Assembly: GCF_000170955.2 (NCBI RefSeq)
Contig: NZ_ABCY02000001.1
Location: 248,001 to 312,000, forward strand
Length of the DNA: 64,000 bases
Direction of reading: 5' to 3'
DNA from: Borreliella valaisiana VS116
GTDB taxonomy: Bacteria > Spirochaetota > Spirochaetia > Borreliales > Borreliaceae
The notes under the pieces were generated by a model, which had not been told where the DNA came from, did no database searches, and saw only the letters and a list, made by a program, of their open reading frames with translations. Both the position numbers and the translations under genes were made by a program. Positions 1 through 8,721 of this stretch are shown piece after piece. The number at the start of each line of letters is the position of its first letter. The stretch's first letter is position 1.

Positions 1-372
1 GAGAGTATTGCATTTCAAAGTTTTGATATACTAAACACAGTAAAAAAATCCATTCCCAACTTTGAAATTCAAGAATTAAGAGTAGACGGGGGGGCAAGTC
101 AAAACAATCTATTAATGCAATTTCAAGCTGATCTTTTAGAATGTAAAGTTGTAAGACCAAAAATAACAGAAACAACTGCTCTTGGGGCTGCTTATCTTGC
201 GGGGCTTGCATCGGGTTATTGGCAAAGCGCCGAAGAAATCATAAGCCTTTGGCAAGTAGATAAGATATTTGAACCTTCAATGCCAAAAAATCAAAGAGAA
301 AAACTTCTTGAGAACTGGAACAAAGCAGTTGAAAGATCAAAATCCTGGATACAGAATTCTCATAATCTATAA
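1..372 (+). CDS. glpK: Glycerol kinase, C-terminal part (cut by window start)
   Basis: This is the last 123 residues of glycerol kinase, which phosphorylates glycerol to glycerol-3-phosphate in the cytoplasm. The reading frame is open from base 1 and carries the FGGY-kinase C-terminal signature: VDGGASQNN at about residues 30-38 of the fragment, then an [11 protein letters not shown] stretch that forms part of the nucleotide-binding lobe. It is followed by a small gene and by glpD, the glpFKD arrangement used by Borrelia to consume glycerol in the tick. The start and any promoter lie outside the window. Identification is firm from the conserved C-terminal motifs and the neighbour glpD. Confidence 0.95.
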   Translation, partial: ESIAFQSFDILNTVKKSIPNFEIQELRVDGGASQNNLLMQFQADLLECKVVRPKITETTALGAAYLAGLASGYWQSAEEIISLWQVDKIFEPSMPKNQREKLLENWNKAVERSKSWIQNSHNL

Positions 373-426
373 AAGCTCAAAACAGTGCTTTAAAGATTAT
401 AACAAGAATATATCGGAGACAAAATT

Positions 427-627
427 ATGCATGATTTATTTGATTTTTTAAAATTAGAACAACATATAATAAAAATAAATGGCAAGCAAATAAATCGATT
501 ATACGAACAACTCTTAACTAAATTTTTTCATCGATATCCATTGATGTTACGCATGGACTTAAGAAATAAAATATTTACACCTTGCAAAAAGGATTCAATT
601 CATTGGAGAAATACAAAAAATGGTTAA
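427..627 (+). CDS. Small hypothetical protein between glpK and glpD
   Basis: A 66-residue frame with no family I recognise. It starts with ATG 54 bp after glpK, and a plausible ribosome binding site (GGAG at 415-418, 8 bp spacing) supports translation. The product is basic and contains no membrane segment or signal peptide. Its position corresponds to BB0242 of B. burgdorferi, which is co-transcribed with the glycerol genes. It could also be a remnant of a longer protein, since no continuation is found in the other frames before glpD. The 149 bp after it (628-775) hold no other convincing gene; only a 14-codon frame at 620-664 is seen. Confidence 0.5.
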   Translation: MHDLFDFLKLEQHIIKINGKQINRLYEQLLTKFFHRYPLMLRMDLRNKIFTPCKKDSIHWRNTKNG

Positions 628-775
628 TAATATATTAAATCGAAAGAAAAATCATAAAAATTAAAAGATTTACCAATGCAATTGATTTACAGTGCGATTT
701 AACAAAATTAAAACAAATGATCTTTTGCGAATTTCTCAAGTCTATCATTTAATTAAAAAAAATAAATTAACTAAA

Positions 776-2365
776 ATGGAGGAATATTTAAATTTCATGA
801 ATAATGACAAAGAAACAAAATTAAAAGATCTTGAAAATCAAGAATTTGATCTTATAATAATTGGAGGGGGCGCAACAGGTCTTGGTATCGCAGTAGACGC
901 AATCACAAGAGGATATAAAGTAATACTTATAGAAAAATTTGATTACGCAAAAGGAACTTCCTCTAGATCAAGCAAATTAATTCATGGCGGAGTAAGATAT
1001 TTAGCTCAATGGAATATTTCTTTAGTTAAAGAAGCTTTGCACGAAAAAGCCATTCTGGAAAAAAATGCACCTCATCTAATTAACGAATGCGCACTTATTA
1101 CCCCTATTTATAATATTTTAGAAATACCTTATTATTATTTTGGATTAAGTTATTACCACAATCTTATGGGAAAGGAAAAAACTACCAAACACAAAACTAA
1201 ATTACTATCCAAAACATCCACCATTGAAAAAGCTCCTAATATTAAAACAGAAGGCCTTAAATGCTCTATTCTATATTACGATAATTCATTCGATGATGCT
1301 AGAATGGCAATAACATTATTAAGAACTTTTACCGAAAAAGGGGGTATTGCTCTTAACTACACAGAGCTTAAAAAATTCAACAAGGAAAACGGAAAACTCT
1401 CGGGGGTTATCATACAAGATAAATTATCAAAAGAACAAATTTCATTGAAAAGCAAATGTATAATAAACGCAACGGGAATATTTTCAGACGAAATAAGAAG
1501 ATTAGATAATGAAAAAGCTTTAAACATTATAAAACCTTCCCAAGGTAGCCATTTAATAATTAAAAAAGACAAATTTCCCAAAAATCATGCAATATTGATG
1601 CCTAAAACTAGTGATAATAGGATTTTATTCGCTATTCCTTGGTATGGTAGTGTTGTTTGCGGAAGCACCGACATTCCAATAAAAGAGATAGAAGAAGAAC
1701 CTAAAAGATTTGATGAAGAGATTGACTTTATAATAAATAATTTAAACAACTATTTAAATATTAAAATAGAAAAATCAGATATAAAAAGTGTATATACTGG
1801 AATAAGACCATTAATAATGGATCCAAAAGCTGAAGGCAACACTTCAAAAATTTCAAGAAATGAAAAAATATTTATATCAGATTCAAATCTTATTACAATA
1901 GCGGGAGGGAAATATACTACATATAGAAAAATGGCAGAAAAAACCTTGCTCAAGGCAATAGAAAAAAATTTAATACCAAGTCGTACATCAATTACAGAAG
2001 ATTTAAAGTTACACGGGTATCTTAAAAAAGAAGATGCACTAAAAATTCCTGAACCTTTTAGAGCTTATGGGAGTGACTTTGAAATTCTAAAAAATATGGA
2101 AGGTTTTGACAAAAAAATACACGAGGACTTGGATTTAAATGAAGCTCAAATAGCTTTCTCAATTGAATTTGAGCAAGCAAAAACTATTGACGATGTTTTA
2201 GCAAGAAGAACAAGGTCGTTACCTTTAAATCCTCAAGCTACAATTGCAGCTGCTCCAAGAGTTGCTGCAATAATGATGAAAAAATTAAATAAATCTGAAG
2301 AGTGGAAAAACGAACAAATAAAAAGCTTTTCGGAAATAAGTAAAAAATATTTAATTGAAAATTAA
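776..2365 (+). CDS. glpD: Glycerol-3-phosphate dehydrogenase, FAD-dependent (GlpD)
   Basis: Oxidises glycerol-3-phosphate to dihydroxyacetone phosphate with FAD, linking glycerol uptake to glycolysis. The N-terminal dinucleotide fold is clear (IIIGGGATGLG, about residues 28-38 from this start), followed by the family motif GTSSRSSKLIHGGVRYL, and the C-terminal GGKYTTYR stretch binds FAD. About 529 residues, normal for the family. Three starts are possible: GTG at 692, ATG at 776 and ATG at 797. I chose 776 because MEEYLNF fits the family N-terminus. However, the best ribosome binding site, GGAGGA at 778-783, would serve the 797 start, so the true start may be 797. The gene ends just before a hairpin terminator. 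Confidence 0.95.
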   Translation: MEEYLNFMNNDKETKLKDLENQEFDLIIIGGGATGLGIAVDAITRGYKVILIEKFDYAKGTSSRSSKLIHGGVRYLAQWNISLVKEALHEKAILEKNAPHLINECALITPIYNILEIPYYYFGLSYYHNLMGKEKTTKHKTKLLSKTSTIEKAPNIKTEGLKCSILYYDNSFDDARMAITLLRTFTEKGGIALNYTELKKFNKENGKLSGVIIQDKLSKEQISLKSKCIINATGIFSDEIRRLDNEKALNIIKPSQGSHLIIKKDKFPKNHAILMPKTSDNRILFAIPWYGSVVCGSTDIPIKEIEEEPKRFDEEIDFIINNLNNYLNIKIEKSDIKSVYTGIRPLIMDPKAEGNTSKISRNEKIFISDSNLITIAGGKYTTYRKMAEKTLLKAIEKNLIPSRTSITEDLKLHGYLKKEDALKIPEPFRAYGSDFEILKNMEGFDKKIHEDLDLNEAQIAFSIEFEQAKTIDDVLARRTRSLPLNPQATIAAAPRVAAIMMKKLNKSEEWKNEQIKSFSEISKKYLIEN

Positions 2366-2385
2366 TTTAACATTTACTATTAAAC

Positions 2386-2414
2386 AAAGGGATTGTTAAA
2401 CAATCCCTTTTAAT
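2386..2414. terminator. Rho-independent hairpin between convergent glpD and the 2452-2946 gene
   Basis: A perfect 10-bp stem, AAAGGGATTG at 2386-2395 and CAATCCCTTT at 2401-2410, with a 5-base loop. On the plus strand it is followed by a T/A-rich tail. It lies 21 bp after the glpD stop and suits termination of the glpFKD transcript. Confidence 0.75.
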
Positions 2415-2415
2415 T

Positions 2416-2450
2416 TTAAGTTTAAAATATTTTAAATGTTTTAAACTTAA
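2416..2450. terminator. Second, A/T-only palindrome in the convergent gap
   Basis: A 12-bp perfect inverted repeat (2416-2427 and 2439-2450) with an 11-base loop, ending 2 bp from the stop of the minus-strand gene at 2452. The stem has only one G:C pair, so it is weak. It may end the transcript coming from the right. Function is inferred from position only. Confidence 0.4.
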
Positions 2451-2451
2451 T

Positions 2452-2946
2452 TCACATTAGTAAATTCACAAGCAAGCCTTGAATCTCTTCAATGCTATCT
2501 AACAGTTTAATTTGGGTCATCTGATTTTGTAAAACAGAATAAGCAAGTTTGTCCAACTTGTCGTTAATAATCTTAATAATTCTATACTTGGGTCGCTTAG
2601 GATCTCCCAAGCGACCCCCTTTTTGTTCTTTCAAACAAACAGAAGATGATATAATAATGGATAAAAATTCTGAAATAACTTTTTTGTAAAAAATCACATT
2701 TTGTCTGGAAGGCTCGCTCAAAAGCCTCTCGCCAATCTCGTTAATTCCATCTAACATATTTTTAATCAAATCAAGATTAAATTCACCATTTTCAAGCAAA
2801 ATAAAATGCTTATTCTCTTTAACACTTTCAATCTCAAACACCGAAGAAAAAACATTACCCTTATCAGAAAATACTTTTTTGCCACCTTTTTTATAATCTT
2901 TTGAATTAAGATTTAATGCTCCAGCAATTAAATTATTTATTTTCAT
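2452..2946 (-). CDS. Hypothetical protein in bactofilin/M23 group
   Basis: A 164-residue protein that I do not recognise. It begins with ATG inside the end of the bactofilin gene (14-bp overlap), so the two are probably co-translated. There is no signal peptide or membrane helix; the sequence is mixed-charge with probable helices in the middle (around NMLDGINEIGERLL) and a C-terminal helical stretch rich in Leu and Ile. The overlap suggests it works with the bactofilin and the M23 peptidase upstream, but no function can be read from the sequence. Corresponds by order to BB0244. Confidence 0.8.
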   Translation of the reverse strand: MKINNLIAGALNLNSKDYKKGGKKVFSDKGNVFSSVFEIESVKENKHFILLENGEFNLDLIKNMLDGINEIGERLLSEPSRQNVIFYKKVISEFLSIIISSSVCLKEQKGGRLGDPKRPKYRIIKIINDKLDKLAYSVLQNQMTQIKLLDSIEEIQGLLVNLLM

Positions 2947-3487
2947 CTACTTTATTCATAACACTTGAAAAGTATTTATCGTCTTCACCTTCTAAAGGTT
3001 GAAAAGATCTTTTTTCTTCTTGATATTCTTTATTAATTTCAATTAAAAGGTCTTCATTAACTTTATAAGAACCAGTATAAAAAAATGTATTTCTTTCAGG
3101 GGCTCTAAGATACTCAGCGCCAATATCCATATACCCATCAATAATAGCGCCCTCTTCAACTTCAATAGACTTACAAGAAATATTCCCAATAACACATCCC
3201 GATGCAAATATTTTAATCTTGCTTTTAGCATAAATATTGCCCACAACCATTCCGGAAATAACAAGTTCATTAGCATCAATACTAGACTTAACTCTTCCAC
3301 TCTCTCCAATAATTACTCTTTTAGTAGAACTAATAGTGCCCATAAAATCGCCATCAAGTCGAATAAAATTATTTGAAACTAAGTCTCCTTTAAAAAAATC
3401 ACCAACACCCACTATTGTTTTTATTTCATCAAAAATAAACACAGGTGACGCTTTTCTTTCTTTTTTTACAGTCAAAAAATTTAACAT
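2933..3487 (-). CDS. Bactofilin-family polymer-forming protein
   Basis: A 184-residue bactofilin (polymer-forming cytoskeletal family, formerly DUF583). Around residues 25-125 it shows the typical run of short hydrophobic beta-helix turns with glycines (GDFFKGDLV, DGDFMGTI, ISGMVVGNI, GCVIGNISC, GAIIDGYMDIG). Bactofilins assemble without nucleotide into filaments that place cell-wall enzymes. The N-terminal 20 residues are short and basic, and the C-terminal tail is acidic and probably disordered. It lies directly downstream of an M23 peptidase gene (gap of less than 1 codon), the pairing seen in shape-determining loci of other bacteria. Corresponds to BB0245. Confidence 0.88.
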   Translation of the reverse strand: MLNFLTVKKERKASPVFIFDEIKTIVGVGDFFKGDLVSNNFIRLDGDFMGTISSTKRVIIGESGRVKSSIDANELVISGMVVGNIYAKSKIKIFASGCVIGNISCKSIEVEEGAIIDGYMDIGAEYLRAPERNTFFYTGSYKVNEDLLIEINKEYQEEKRSFQPLEGEDDKYFSSVMNKVDENK

Positions 3488-4513
3488 CTATTTTGAAGCT
3501 CCTGTTGCTAAATTTAAATACATATCGGGATTAATAACTTGAGAACCTACACGAACCTCATAATGAACATGCGGACCTGTTGCATAGCCTGTCTGTCCCA
3601 TAAATCCAATTATTTGCCCCTTTTTAACATAAGACCCTTTAGAAGTATTAAGGCGAGACATATGTGCATAAAGAGTAGCAAGCCCATACTTATGCTTAAG
3701 TTGAACAAAATTACCATAGCCTGCTGATTGATAACTTGCCCTAACAACCTCCCCATCAGCAGTTGCAACAATAGGAGTTCCAATTCTAACCCCCCCAAGA
3801 TCTATACCTTTGTGAATGTACCACTGCCTAGTAAAAGGTTCAATAGCAGGACCAAAATGCAAAGTAATAATTCCAGATCCACCTGCAAGAGGCCATAGAG
3901 AAGGAATATCATTTAAAAGCTTATCCTGAGCATGCAAAACCTTAACTATGCTTTTAAGAGGGGGAATTGAACTTTCTATTTTACTTTTAATATTTTTAAG
4001 ATCGCTAAGCTCTTTTATTGAATTAGCTTCTAAAATTTGCAAATCAATAAAATCAGAAAGATCTCCATCTAATTTATTCTTATTTAAATCAACACCATTA
4101 GAATTAATTTTTAAAGAAGTTTTAAGCTCATCTAAAATTTTAGAAAAATTTTTTGCAACAGAATTAATTTCCACAACTGTATTTCTAAAATCTTCAATCT
4201 CAGATTCTGCTAAAGAGTAATTTTTTTCTGTAGATTTCACAATTGATGAGAGAGTAACATAATTGACAGCAAGCAAAACAAACCCTATAAAACCACCTAA
4301 AAAAAAAGTAGAAAAGAAAAATAAAGTCAAGAAAGAAATTTTAATATTTTTTACATTCCCTTTAACATGGGGAATAATCATAAAGCTAATATTTTGCTTT
4401 AAAAAAGAACGTATAACTTTAAGGGCTATAAACAAAGAATTATAAATAACCAAAAAAAACTTGAGAATTCCTTTGAAACCTAAAATAATTTTAAATTTAA
4501 TTCTTTTCTTCAT
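3488..4513 (-). CDS. Membrane-anchored coiled-coil M23 (LytM-type) peptidase
   Basis: About 341 residues: a basic N-terminus, one membrane segment (FLTLFFFSTFFLGGFIGFVLLAVNY, about residues 55-80), a periplasmic helical region to about 190, and a C-terminal peptidase M23 domain. Zinc ligands are complete: HKGIDLGG (His and Asp) and the HVH motif in GPHVHYEVRVG. It should cut peptide cross-links of peptidoglycan. I chose ATG at 4513 because TAAGG lies 6 bp upstream; a TTG at 4543 is also in frame but has no binding site. It heads the group with the bactofilin and is divergent from the pyrophosphatase gene at 4690. Corresponds to BB0246. Confidence 0.9.
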   Translation of the reverse strand: MKKRIKFKIILGFKGILKFFLVIYNSLFIALKVIRSFLKQNISFMIIPHVKGNVKNIKISFLTLFFFSTFFLGGFIGFVLLAVNYVTLSSIVKSTEKNYSLAESEIEDFRNTVVEINSVAKNFSKILDELKTSLKINSNGVDLNKNKLDGDLSDFIDLQILEANSIKELSDLKNIKSKIESSIPPLKSIVKVLHAQDKLLNDIPSLWPLAGGSGIITLHFGPAIEPFTRQWYIHKGIDLGGVRIGTPIVATADGEVVRASYQSAGYGNFVQLKHKYGLATLYAHMSRLNTSKGSYVKKGQIIGFMGQTGYATGPHVHYEVRVGSQVINPDMYLNLATGASK

Positions 4514-4689
4514 AAGAAACCTTACCAAAATTACCACGCTCAAACAAAAAAATTAATTTTAATATCTTAAACAAAAATCCAAATTTTTCGATAAAAACCT
4601 AGTACAAAAATACACATAATTAAAGAAAATAATACTTAAAGCCAATATAATTATACAATTAAACTCACAAATACTTTATTATTATATAA

Positions 4690-5295
4690 ATGAAAACACT
4701 ATTTTTTGCAACAACAAATGAAAATAAAATAAATGAAGTAAAAAATATATTAAATATACCTAATTTAAATTTAATAGTCCCTCAAAATTTTAACATAAAA
4801 GAAACAGGAAAAACATTTAAAGAAAACTCTTTACTTAAAGCAAAAGCACTGTTTGAAATTTTAAATAAAAATCAAAATGTTTTTGGAGAAGACTCTGGAT
4901 TGTGCATCGAAGCACTAAACTTGGAACCTGGGATTTACTCCAAAAGATATGACATTTATAAGCTAAGTAAAAAATTAAGCACTAATGAAAAAAATCAATT
5001 TATTTTAGACTTAATGAAAAATGAAAAAAACAGAAATGCATATTTTATATGCAACATAAGTTATATATCAAAAAATAGACAAATATCAAATTTTGAAGGA
5101 ATTCTTAAGGGAAAAATTGCATTAAGCTTAAATGACAATAAAAACTATGGCTTTGGTTATGACTCAATATTTTTAACCAAAAATAATAAAAAGCTTAGCG
5201 ATCTAAAACTTGAAGAAAAAAACAAAATATCCCATCGAGGAATAGCATTTCTAAAATTTAAAAAATTTTTATTAGAATCTTTATTCAATAGTTAA
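4690..5295 (+). CDS. rdgB: RdgB/HAM1-family NTP pyrophosphatase
   Basis: Hydrolyses non-canonical purine triphosphates (dITP, XTP) to monophosphates and so keeps them out of DNA. It has 201 residues, the usual size. It opens with the family signature [16 protein letters not shown], has the substrate/metal motif FGEDSGL at about residues 65-71, then GFGYDSIF and the SHRG motif (about 182-185) near the end. There is no ribosome binding site before the ATG, and the sequence upstream is almost pure A/T; a TATAAT at 4646-4651 is a possible -10 box. The 176-bp gap to the divergent M23 gene must hold both promoters. Confidence 0.93.
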   Translation: MKTLFFATTNENKINEVKNILNIPNLNLIVPQNFNIKETGKTFKENSLLKAKALFEILNKNQNVFGEDSGLCIEALNLEPGIYSKRYDIYKLSKKLSTNEKNQFILDLMKNEKNRNAYFICNISYISKNRQISNFEGILKGKIALSLNDNKNYGFGYDSIFLTKNNKKLSDLKLEEKNKISHRGIAFLKFKKFLLESLFNS

Positions 5296-5331
5296 ACTTA
5301 AAATCTTTTTATATATAAAGTTTAGACTTTA

Positions 5332-5361
5332 TTGTAAAATAAAAAGCATAATGTTTATAAA
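5332..5361 (+). promoter_or_regulatory. Candidate sigma-70 promoter of pepF
   Basis: TTGTAA at 5332-5337 and TATAAA at 5356-5361 with an 18-bp spacer, about 55 bp before the pepF start. Seen by eye only; the region is so A/T-rich that chance matches are common. Confidence 0.4.
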
Positions 5362-5414
5362 ATTTCAATGTACTATTTCTTTCCAAACAATGAAAAAAGG
5401 AAGAGGAGATTTTA

Positions 5415-7187
5415 GTGATAAATAGAAATGAAATCAATGAGAATGATAAATGGGATTTATCTTTTCTATTTGCAAATGAAGAAGAATATGCAGAAGCAAT
5501 AAATGCTATTGAAATCAAAACCAAAGAATTTAACAAATATGAAAAATTGGAATTAAATTTTGATTTGTTTAAAGAAATTTTAAATAAATACTATGAAATT
5601 ATGGAAGATTTAGAGAAAGTCTCTTACTATGCAATGCTTAAATTAGAAACAGATGTAACAAACAAGGATTCAAATAAAATATATTCTATATGCGTCAATT
5701 TAACTACAAAAGTATCTAATACTACCTCATTCTTCATGCCCAAAATACTAAAAACAGATGCAAAAAAAATTCAAGATTGGATAAATGAACCAGAGCTTGA
5801 GGAGAAAAAAATTGCAATTGAAAAAATATTAAGAGAAAAAAACCATATTTTAAGCGAACAAGAAGAAGAAATACTTGCTAACTACACCCCTCTTTACTCA
5901 TCTTATCAAAATATATTTTCAGCATTAACAAATGCTGATATGGAATTCGGAGAAATTAATGGACATCCTTTAACCAATTCTACCTACACACTATTTTTAC
6001 AAAACGAAGACCAAAAAATACGAAAAGAAGCTTTTTTAAAATTTTATCAAAAATACAAAAACAATGAAAATACACTTGCTAATCTTATTATTTCAGACCT
6101 TAAGAAGAATCACTTCATTGCAAAGACAAGAAAATTTCAAAATACTTTTTCAATGCAACTCTTTTCAAATAATATTGACAAAAAGGTTTATACAAATTTA
6201 ATCGAAACTGTCAATGAAAATTTATCTGCGCTTAATGATTATTATGAATTTAGAAAAAAAGTTTTAAACCAAGAAAATTTATATCACTATGATGTTTATG
6301 TCCCATTAACAAAAGGAATAACATTTAAAAATTCGTTCGAAGAAGCTTGTGAAAAAATATTAAAATCTTTAGAGATATTGGGAAATGAATATACAGAAAT
6401 TTTAAGAAACGGTCTTTTAAAAGAAAGATGGGTTGATAAATACGAGAATACTGGAAAAAGATCGGGAGCTTTTAGCGCTGGATCATACAATGGAAAACCT
6501 TATATACTTCTTAATTACAAAGACGAATCAATAAGAGACATGTTTACACTTGCACACGAAGCAGGACATTCAATGCACTCTTACTTTAGCATAAAAAACA
6601 ACCCATTTCCACACTACAACTATTCTATTTTTGAAGCAGAAATAGCATCAATAATCAACGAACAAATATTAGCAGAATATTTACTTAAAAATGAAACCGA
6701 TACTAACAAAATAAAATATATAAAACTCACACAAATTGACGATATGATTTCAACATTCTTCCGACAAACAATGTTTGCCGAATTTGAGTACATTATTCAT
6801 GAAATGATTAGCAAAGAAGAACCTATAGTAAAAGAAACGCTAACAGAAACTTATATGAATTTGCTAAAAAAATACTTTGGACCTAGTCTAAAATTTAATG
6901 AATTAAGTTCGCTTGAATGCCTTAGAATTCCTCACTTTTATTCACCCTTTTATGTGTATCAATATGCTACAGGCATTGCAGCCGCGCTATCAATATACAA
7001 AGATATTAAAGAAAATAAAAAAAATGCAGTAGCAAATTATATAAAATTTTTAAAAACAGGTGGTTCTAAATATCCATTAGATTCCTTAAATATTACCGGA
7101 GTAGATTTAACAAAAAAAGAAACAATAGAAAACACTATTAATATTTTCAAATGTAGACTCGAAGAGATAAAGAAAATATTCCAATAA
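5415..7187 (+). CDS. pepF: Oligoendopeptidase F (M3 metallopeptidase)
   Basis: A cytoplasmic zinc oligopeptidase of 590 residues, full length for PepF. The zinc motif HEAGH is at about residues 381-385 (LAHEAGHSMHSYF), with the third ligand Glu in FEAEIASIINEQ about 25 residues later. It probably finishes degradation of oligopeptides imported by the Opp system, important for an organism that cannot make amino acids. The start is GTG at 5415, 6 bp after GAGGAG (5403-5408). It is followed after 13 bp by the phosphatidylcholine synthase gene, so they may share a transcript. Corresponds to BB0248. Confidence 0.95.
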   Translation: MINRNEINENDKWDLSFLFANEEEYAEAINAIEIKTKEFNKYEKLELNFDLFKEILNKYYEIMEDLEKVSYYAMLKLETDVTNKDSNKIYSICVNLTTKVSNTTSFFMPKILKTDAKKIQDWINEPELEEKKIAIEKILREKNHILSEQEEEILANYTPLYSSYQNIFSALTNADMEFGEINGHPLTNSTYTLFLQNEDQKIRKEAFLKFYQKYKNNENTLANLIISDLKKNHFIAKTRKFQNTFSMQLFSNNIDKKVYTNLIETVNENLSALNDYYEFRKKVLNQENLYHYDVYVPLTKGITFKNSFEEACEKILKSLEILGNEYTEILRNGLLKERWVDKYENTGKRSGAFSAGSYNGKPYILLNYKDESIRDMFTLAHEAGHSMHSYFSIKNNPFPHYNYSIFEAEIASIINEQILAEYLLKNETDTNKIKYIKLTQIDDMISTFFRQTMFAEFEYIIHEMISKEEPIVKETLTETYMNLLKKYFGPSLKFNELSSLECLRIPHFYSPFYVYQYATGIAAALSIYKDIKENKKNAVANYIKFLKTGGSKYPLDSLNITGVDLTKKETIENTINIFKCRLEEIKKIFQ

Positions 7188-7200
7188 AAGGAGATTTACT

Positions 7201-7905
7201 GTGAAAAATATCAATTTGATTTTAGCTTGGCTTGTGCATATTTTTACAGCATCTGGATTGATTGTAGGACTTTACTCAATAATTTCAATTATAAATGGCA
7301 ACTATTCTCTTCTTTTAAAGTTAACAATAATAGGACTTATAATAGATGGAATTGATGGAACTATGGCAAGAAAGCTTAGGGTAAAAGAATTAATACCTAA
7401 AATTGATGGAACTCTGCTTGATAACATTACAGACTACATAAACTACACATTCATACCCGTTATATTTTTTTATTTAGGAGAATTCATTGAGGAAAAATAT
7501 AAAGTCGCCATTTGCATTGGAATCTTACTCTCATCAGCATACCAATTCTCAAGAACAGATGCAAAAACAAATGATGACTACTTTAGAGGATTTCCTTCTC
7601 TATGGAATGTATTTGTAATATTAAACATAATCTTTAAAATAGAGCAAACAACAAATCTTATTATGATATCAATATGCATTATTACAAGCTTTATCCCAAT
7701 GAAATTTATTTACCCGTCAAAAACTAAAGAATTACGGAAAATTACTCTACCAATAACAATAATAAGTTGTCTAATATTTATTGTATCAATATTTTTAGAA
7801 TTATCCACAACAGCGTTAAAAATAGCAAAAACAGTTCTTATACTTTACTTTACATATTTAACTTTAGCAAGCATATATTTAACCTATACAACAAGAAATA
7901 GATGA
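7201..7905 (+). CDS. pcs: Phosphatidylcholine synthase (CDP-alcohol phosphatidyltransferase)
   Basis: A 234-residue membrane enzyme that joins CDP-diacylglycerol with free choline to give phosphatidylcholine, a main Borrelia phospholipid. The CDP-alcohol motif is visible: D49 G50, D52 G53, A56 R57, then G70, D74 and D78. The 12-residue spacing between AR and G, and the pattern DGTLLDNITDY, are typical of Pcs rather than PgsA. About seven hydrophobic helices follow. The start is GTG at 7201 behind AAAGGAG (7188-7194). Its stop overlaps the dedA start (ATGA), so the two are translationally coupled. B. burgdorferi BB0249 is reported as Pcs. Confidence 0.9.
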   Translation: MKNINLILAWLVHIFTASGLIVGLYSIISIINGNYSLLLKLTIIGLIIDGIDGTMARKLRVKELIPKIDGTLLDNITDYINYTFIPVIFFYLGEFIEEKYKVAICIGILLSSAYQFSRTDAKTNDDYFRGFPSLWNVFVILNIIFKIEQTTNLIMISICIITSFIPMKFIYPSKTKELRKITLPITIISCLIFIVSIFLELSTTALKIAKTVLILYFTYLTLASIYLTYTTRNR

Positions 7906-8516
7906 CAACAATGTATATAAACAAAATAATAGAATCTATTGATTCAAACATAGCTTATTCCCCAATAGTATTTTTTTCTTTGTTAATTTTAGCAGGGCTT
8001 AATGTTCCCATTTCCGAAGATGCAATAGTATTAATGGGCGGAATTTTATCTAGTCGAAAAAATGAATACACTATATTAATATTTTTAGGAATTTTTTGGG
8101 GAGCCTATCTTGGGGACATAATATCTTTTTACATTGGAAAATTAATGGGAAATAAATTGTTTAAAAATAAAAAAGTCAATAACTTGCTTGACAAAATAAA
8201 TTATTATTACGGTCAATACGGGGTATTGACTTTATTTATAGGAAGGTTTATACCCTTTGGGGTTAGAAACGCAATATTTATATCAGCAGGAATGGGAAAT
8301 ATGAAATCCAATCTATTTATTGTTTCTGACTTTTTTGCAACCTTACTCTCAATAATAGTTTACTTTACTCTAAGCTTTAAACTAGGACAATCATTTGAAA
8401 TAATATTTTCAAAAATAAAAATAATTATATTTACAATATTTATTACCGTAATTACAACAACAATAATAATCTGCGTAATTAAAAAAAATAAAAAAGTTGA
8501 CAAAAATTTAAAATAA
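7902..8516 (+). CDS. dedA: DedA-family membrane protein
   Basis: A 204-residue integral membrane protein of the DedA/VTT family, thought to act in lipid-carrier or phospholipid flipping and membrane homeostasis. Family features: an N-terminal LNVPISEDAIVLMGG segment, a glycine-rich FWGAYLGDIISFYIGKLMG region at about residues 65-85, and the conserved FIGRFIPFGVRNAIFISAGMG with its membrane-embedded arginines at about 113-133. The gene is coupled to pcs by a 4-bp overlap; an alternative ATG lies at 7911. The single DedA protein of B. burgdorferi (BB0250) is reported to be essential. Its last codons contain the promoter of the tRNA-Leu gene. Confidence 0.93.
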   Translation: MTTMYINKIIESIDSNIAYSPIVFFSLLILAGLNVPISEDAIVLMGGILSSRKNEYTILIFLGIFWGAYLGDIISFYIGKLMGNKLFKNKKVNNLLDKINYYYGQYGVLTLFIGRFIPFGVRNAIFISAGMGNMKSNLFIVSDFFATLLSIIVYFTLSFKLGQSFEIIFSKIKIIIFTIFITVITTTIIICVIKKNKKVDKNLK

Positions 8517-8526
8517 AAAATATAAT
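8497..8526 (+). promoter_or_regulatory. Consensus sigma-70 promoter of tRNA-Leu(GAG)
   Basis: A perfect TTGACA at 8497-8502 and a perfect TATAAT at 8521-8526 with an 18-bp spacer. The tRNA 5' end lies 11 bp after the -10 box. The -35 box is inside the last codons of dedA. This is the best promoter match in the window and suits a stable-RNA gene. Confidence 0.85.
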
Positions 8527-8536
8527 GGTTAATAAT

Positions 8537-8620
8537 GCTGTGGTGGTGGAAGTGGTAGACACGCTAGCTTGAGGGGCTAGTGGGCGTAAGCCCATGCTGG
8601 TTCAAGTCCAGTTCACAGCA
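8537..8620 (+). tRNA. tRNA-Leu, anticodon GAG
   Basis: An 84-nt class II tRNA. The acceptor stem GCTGTGG pairs with TCACAGC, and the discriminator is A at 8620. The anticodon stem CTAGC/GCTAG (8564-8568 and 8576-8580) encloses the loop TTGAGGG, giving anticodon GAG at 8571-8573 (reads CUC/CUU). The long variable arm is a GGGC-GTAA-GCCC hairpin, as expected for leucine tRNAs, and the T loop reads TTCAAGT. CCA is not encoded, so it must be added after transcription. The gene lies 101 bp before leuS, the synthetase that charges it. Confidence 0.95.
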
Positions 8621-8651
8621 TAAAAATTGTTAGTAGCTTATTAAATTAAAA

Positions 8652-8680
8652 TTAACAAAAATGTGATCTAAAAGTGTAAT
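8652..8680 (+). promoter_or_regulatory. Candidate sigma-70 promoter of leuS
   Basis: TTAACA at 8652-8657, a 17-bp spacer and TGTAAT at 8675-8680, each 5 of 6 to consensus. It lies between the tRNA-Leu gene and leuS and would give a leader of about 35 nt. No leader structure such as a T-box is visible. Confidence 0.55.
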
Positions 8681-8721
8681 AGAAAATAAATTATTTTGTA
8701 GATTAGTTTTCAAGAGGCCAA

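Noticed and set aside
269..451. 60-residue frame overlapping the end of glpK
   Set aside because: Out of frame with glpK and overlapping the start of the better supported small gene at 427.
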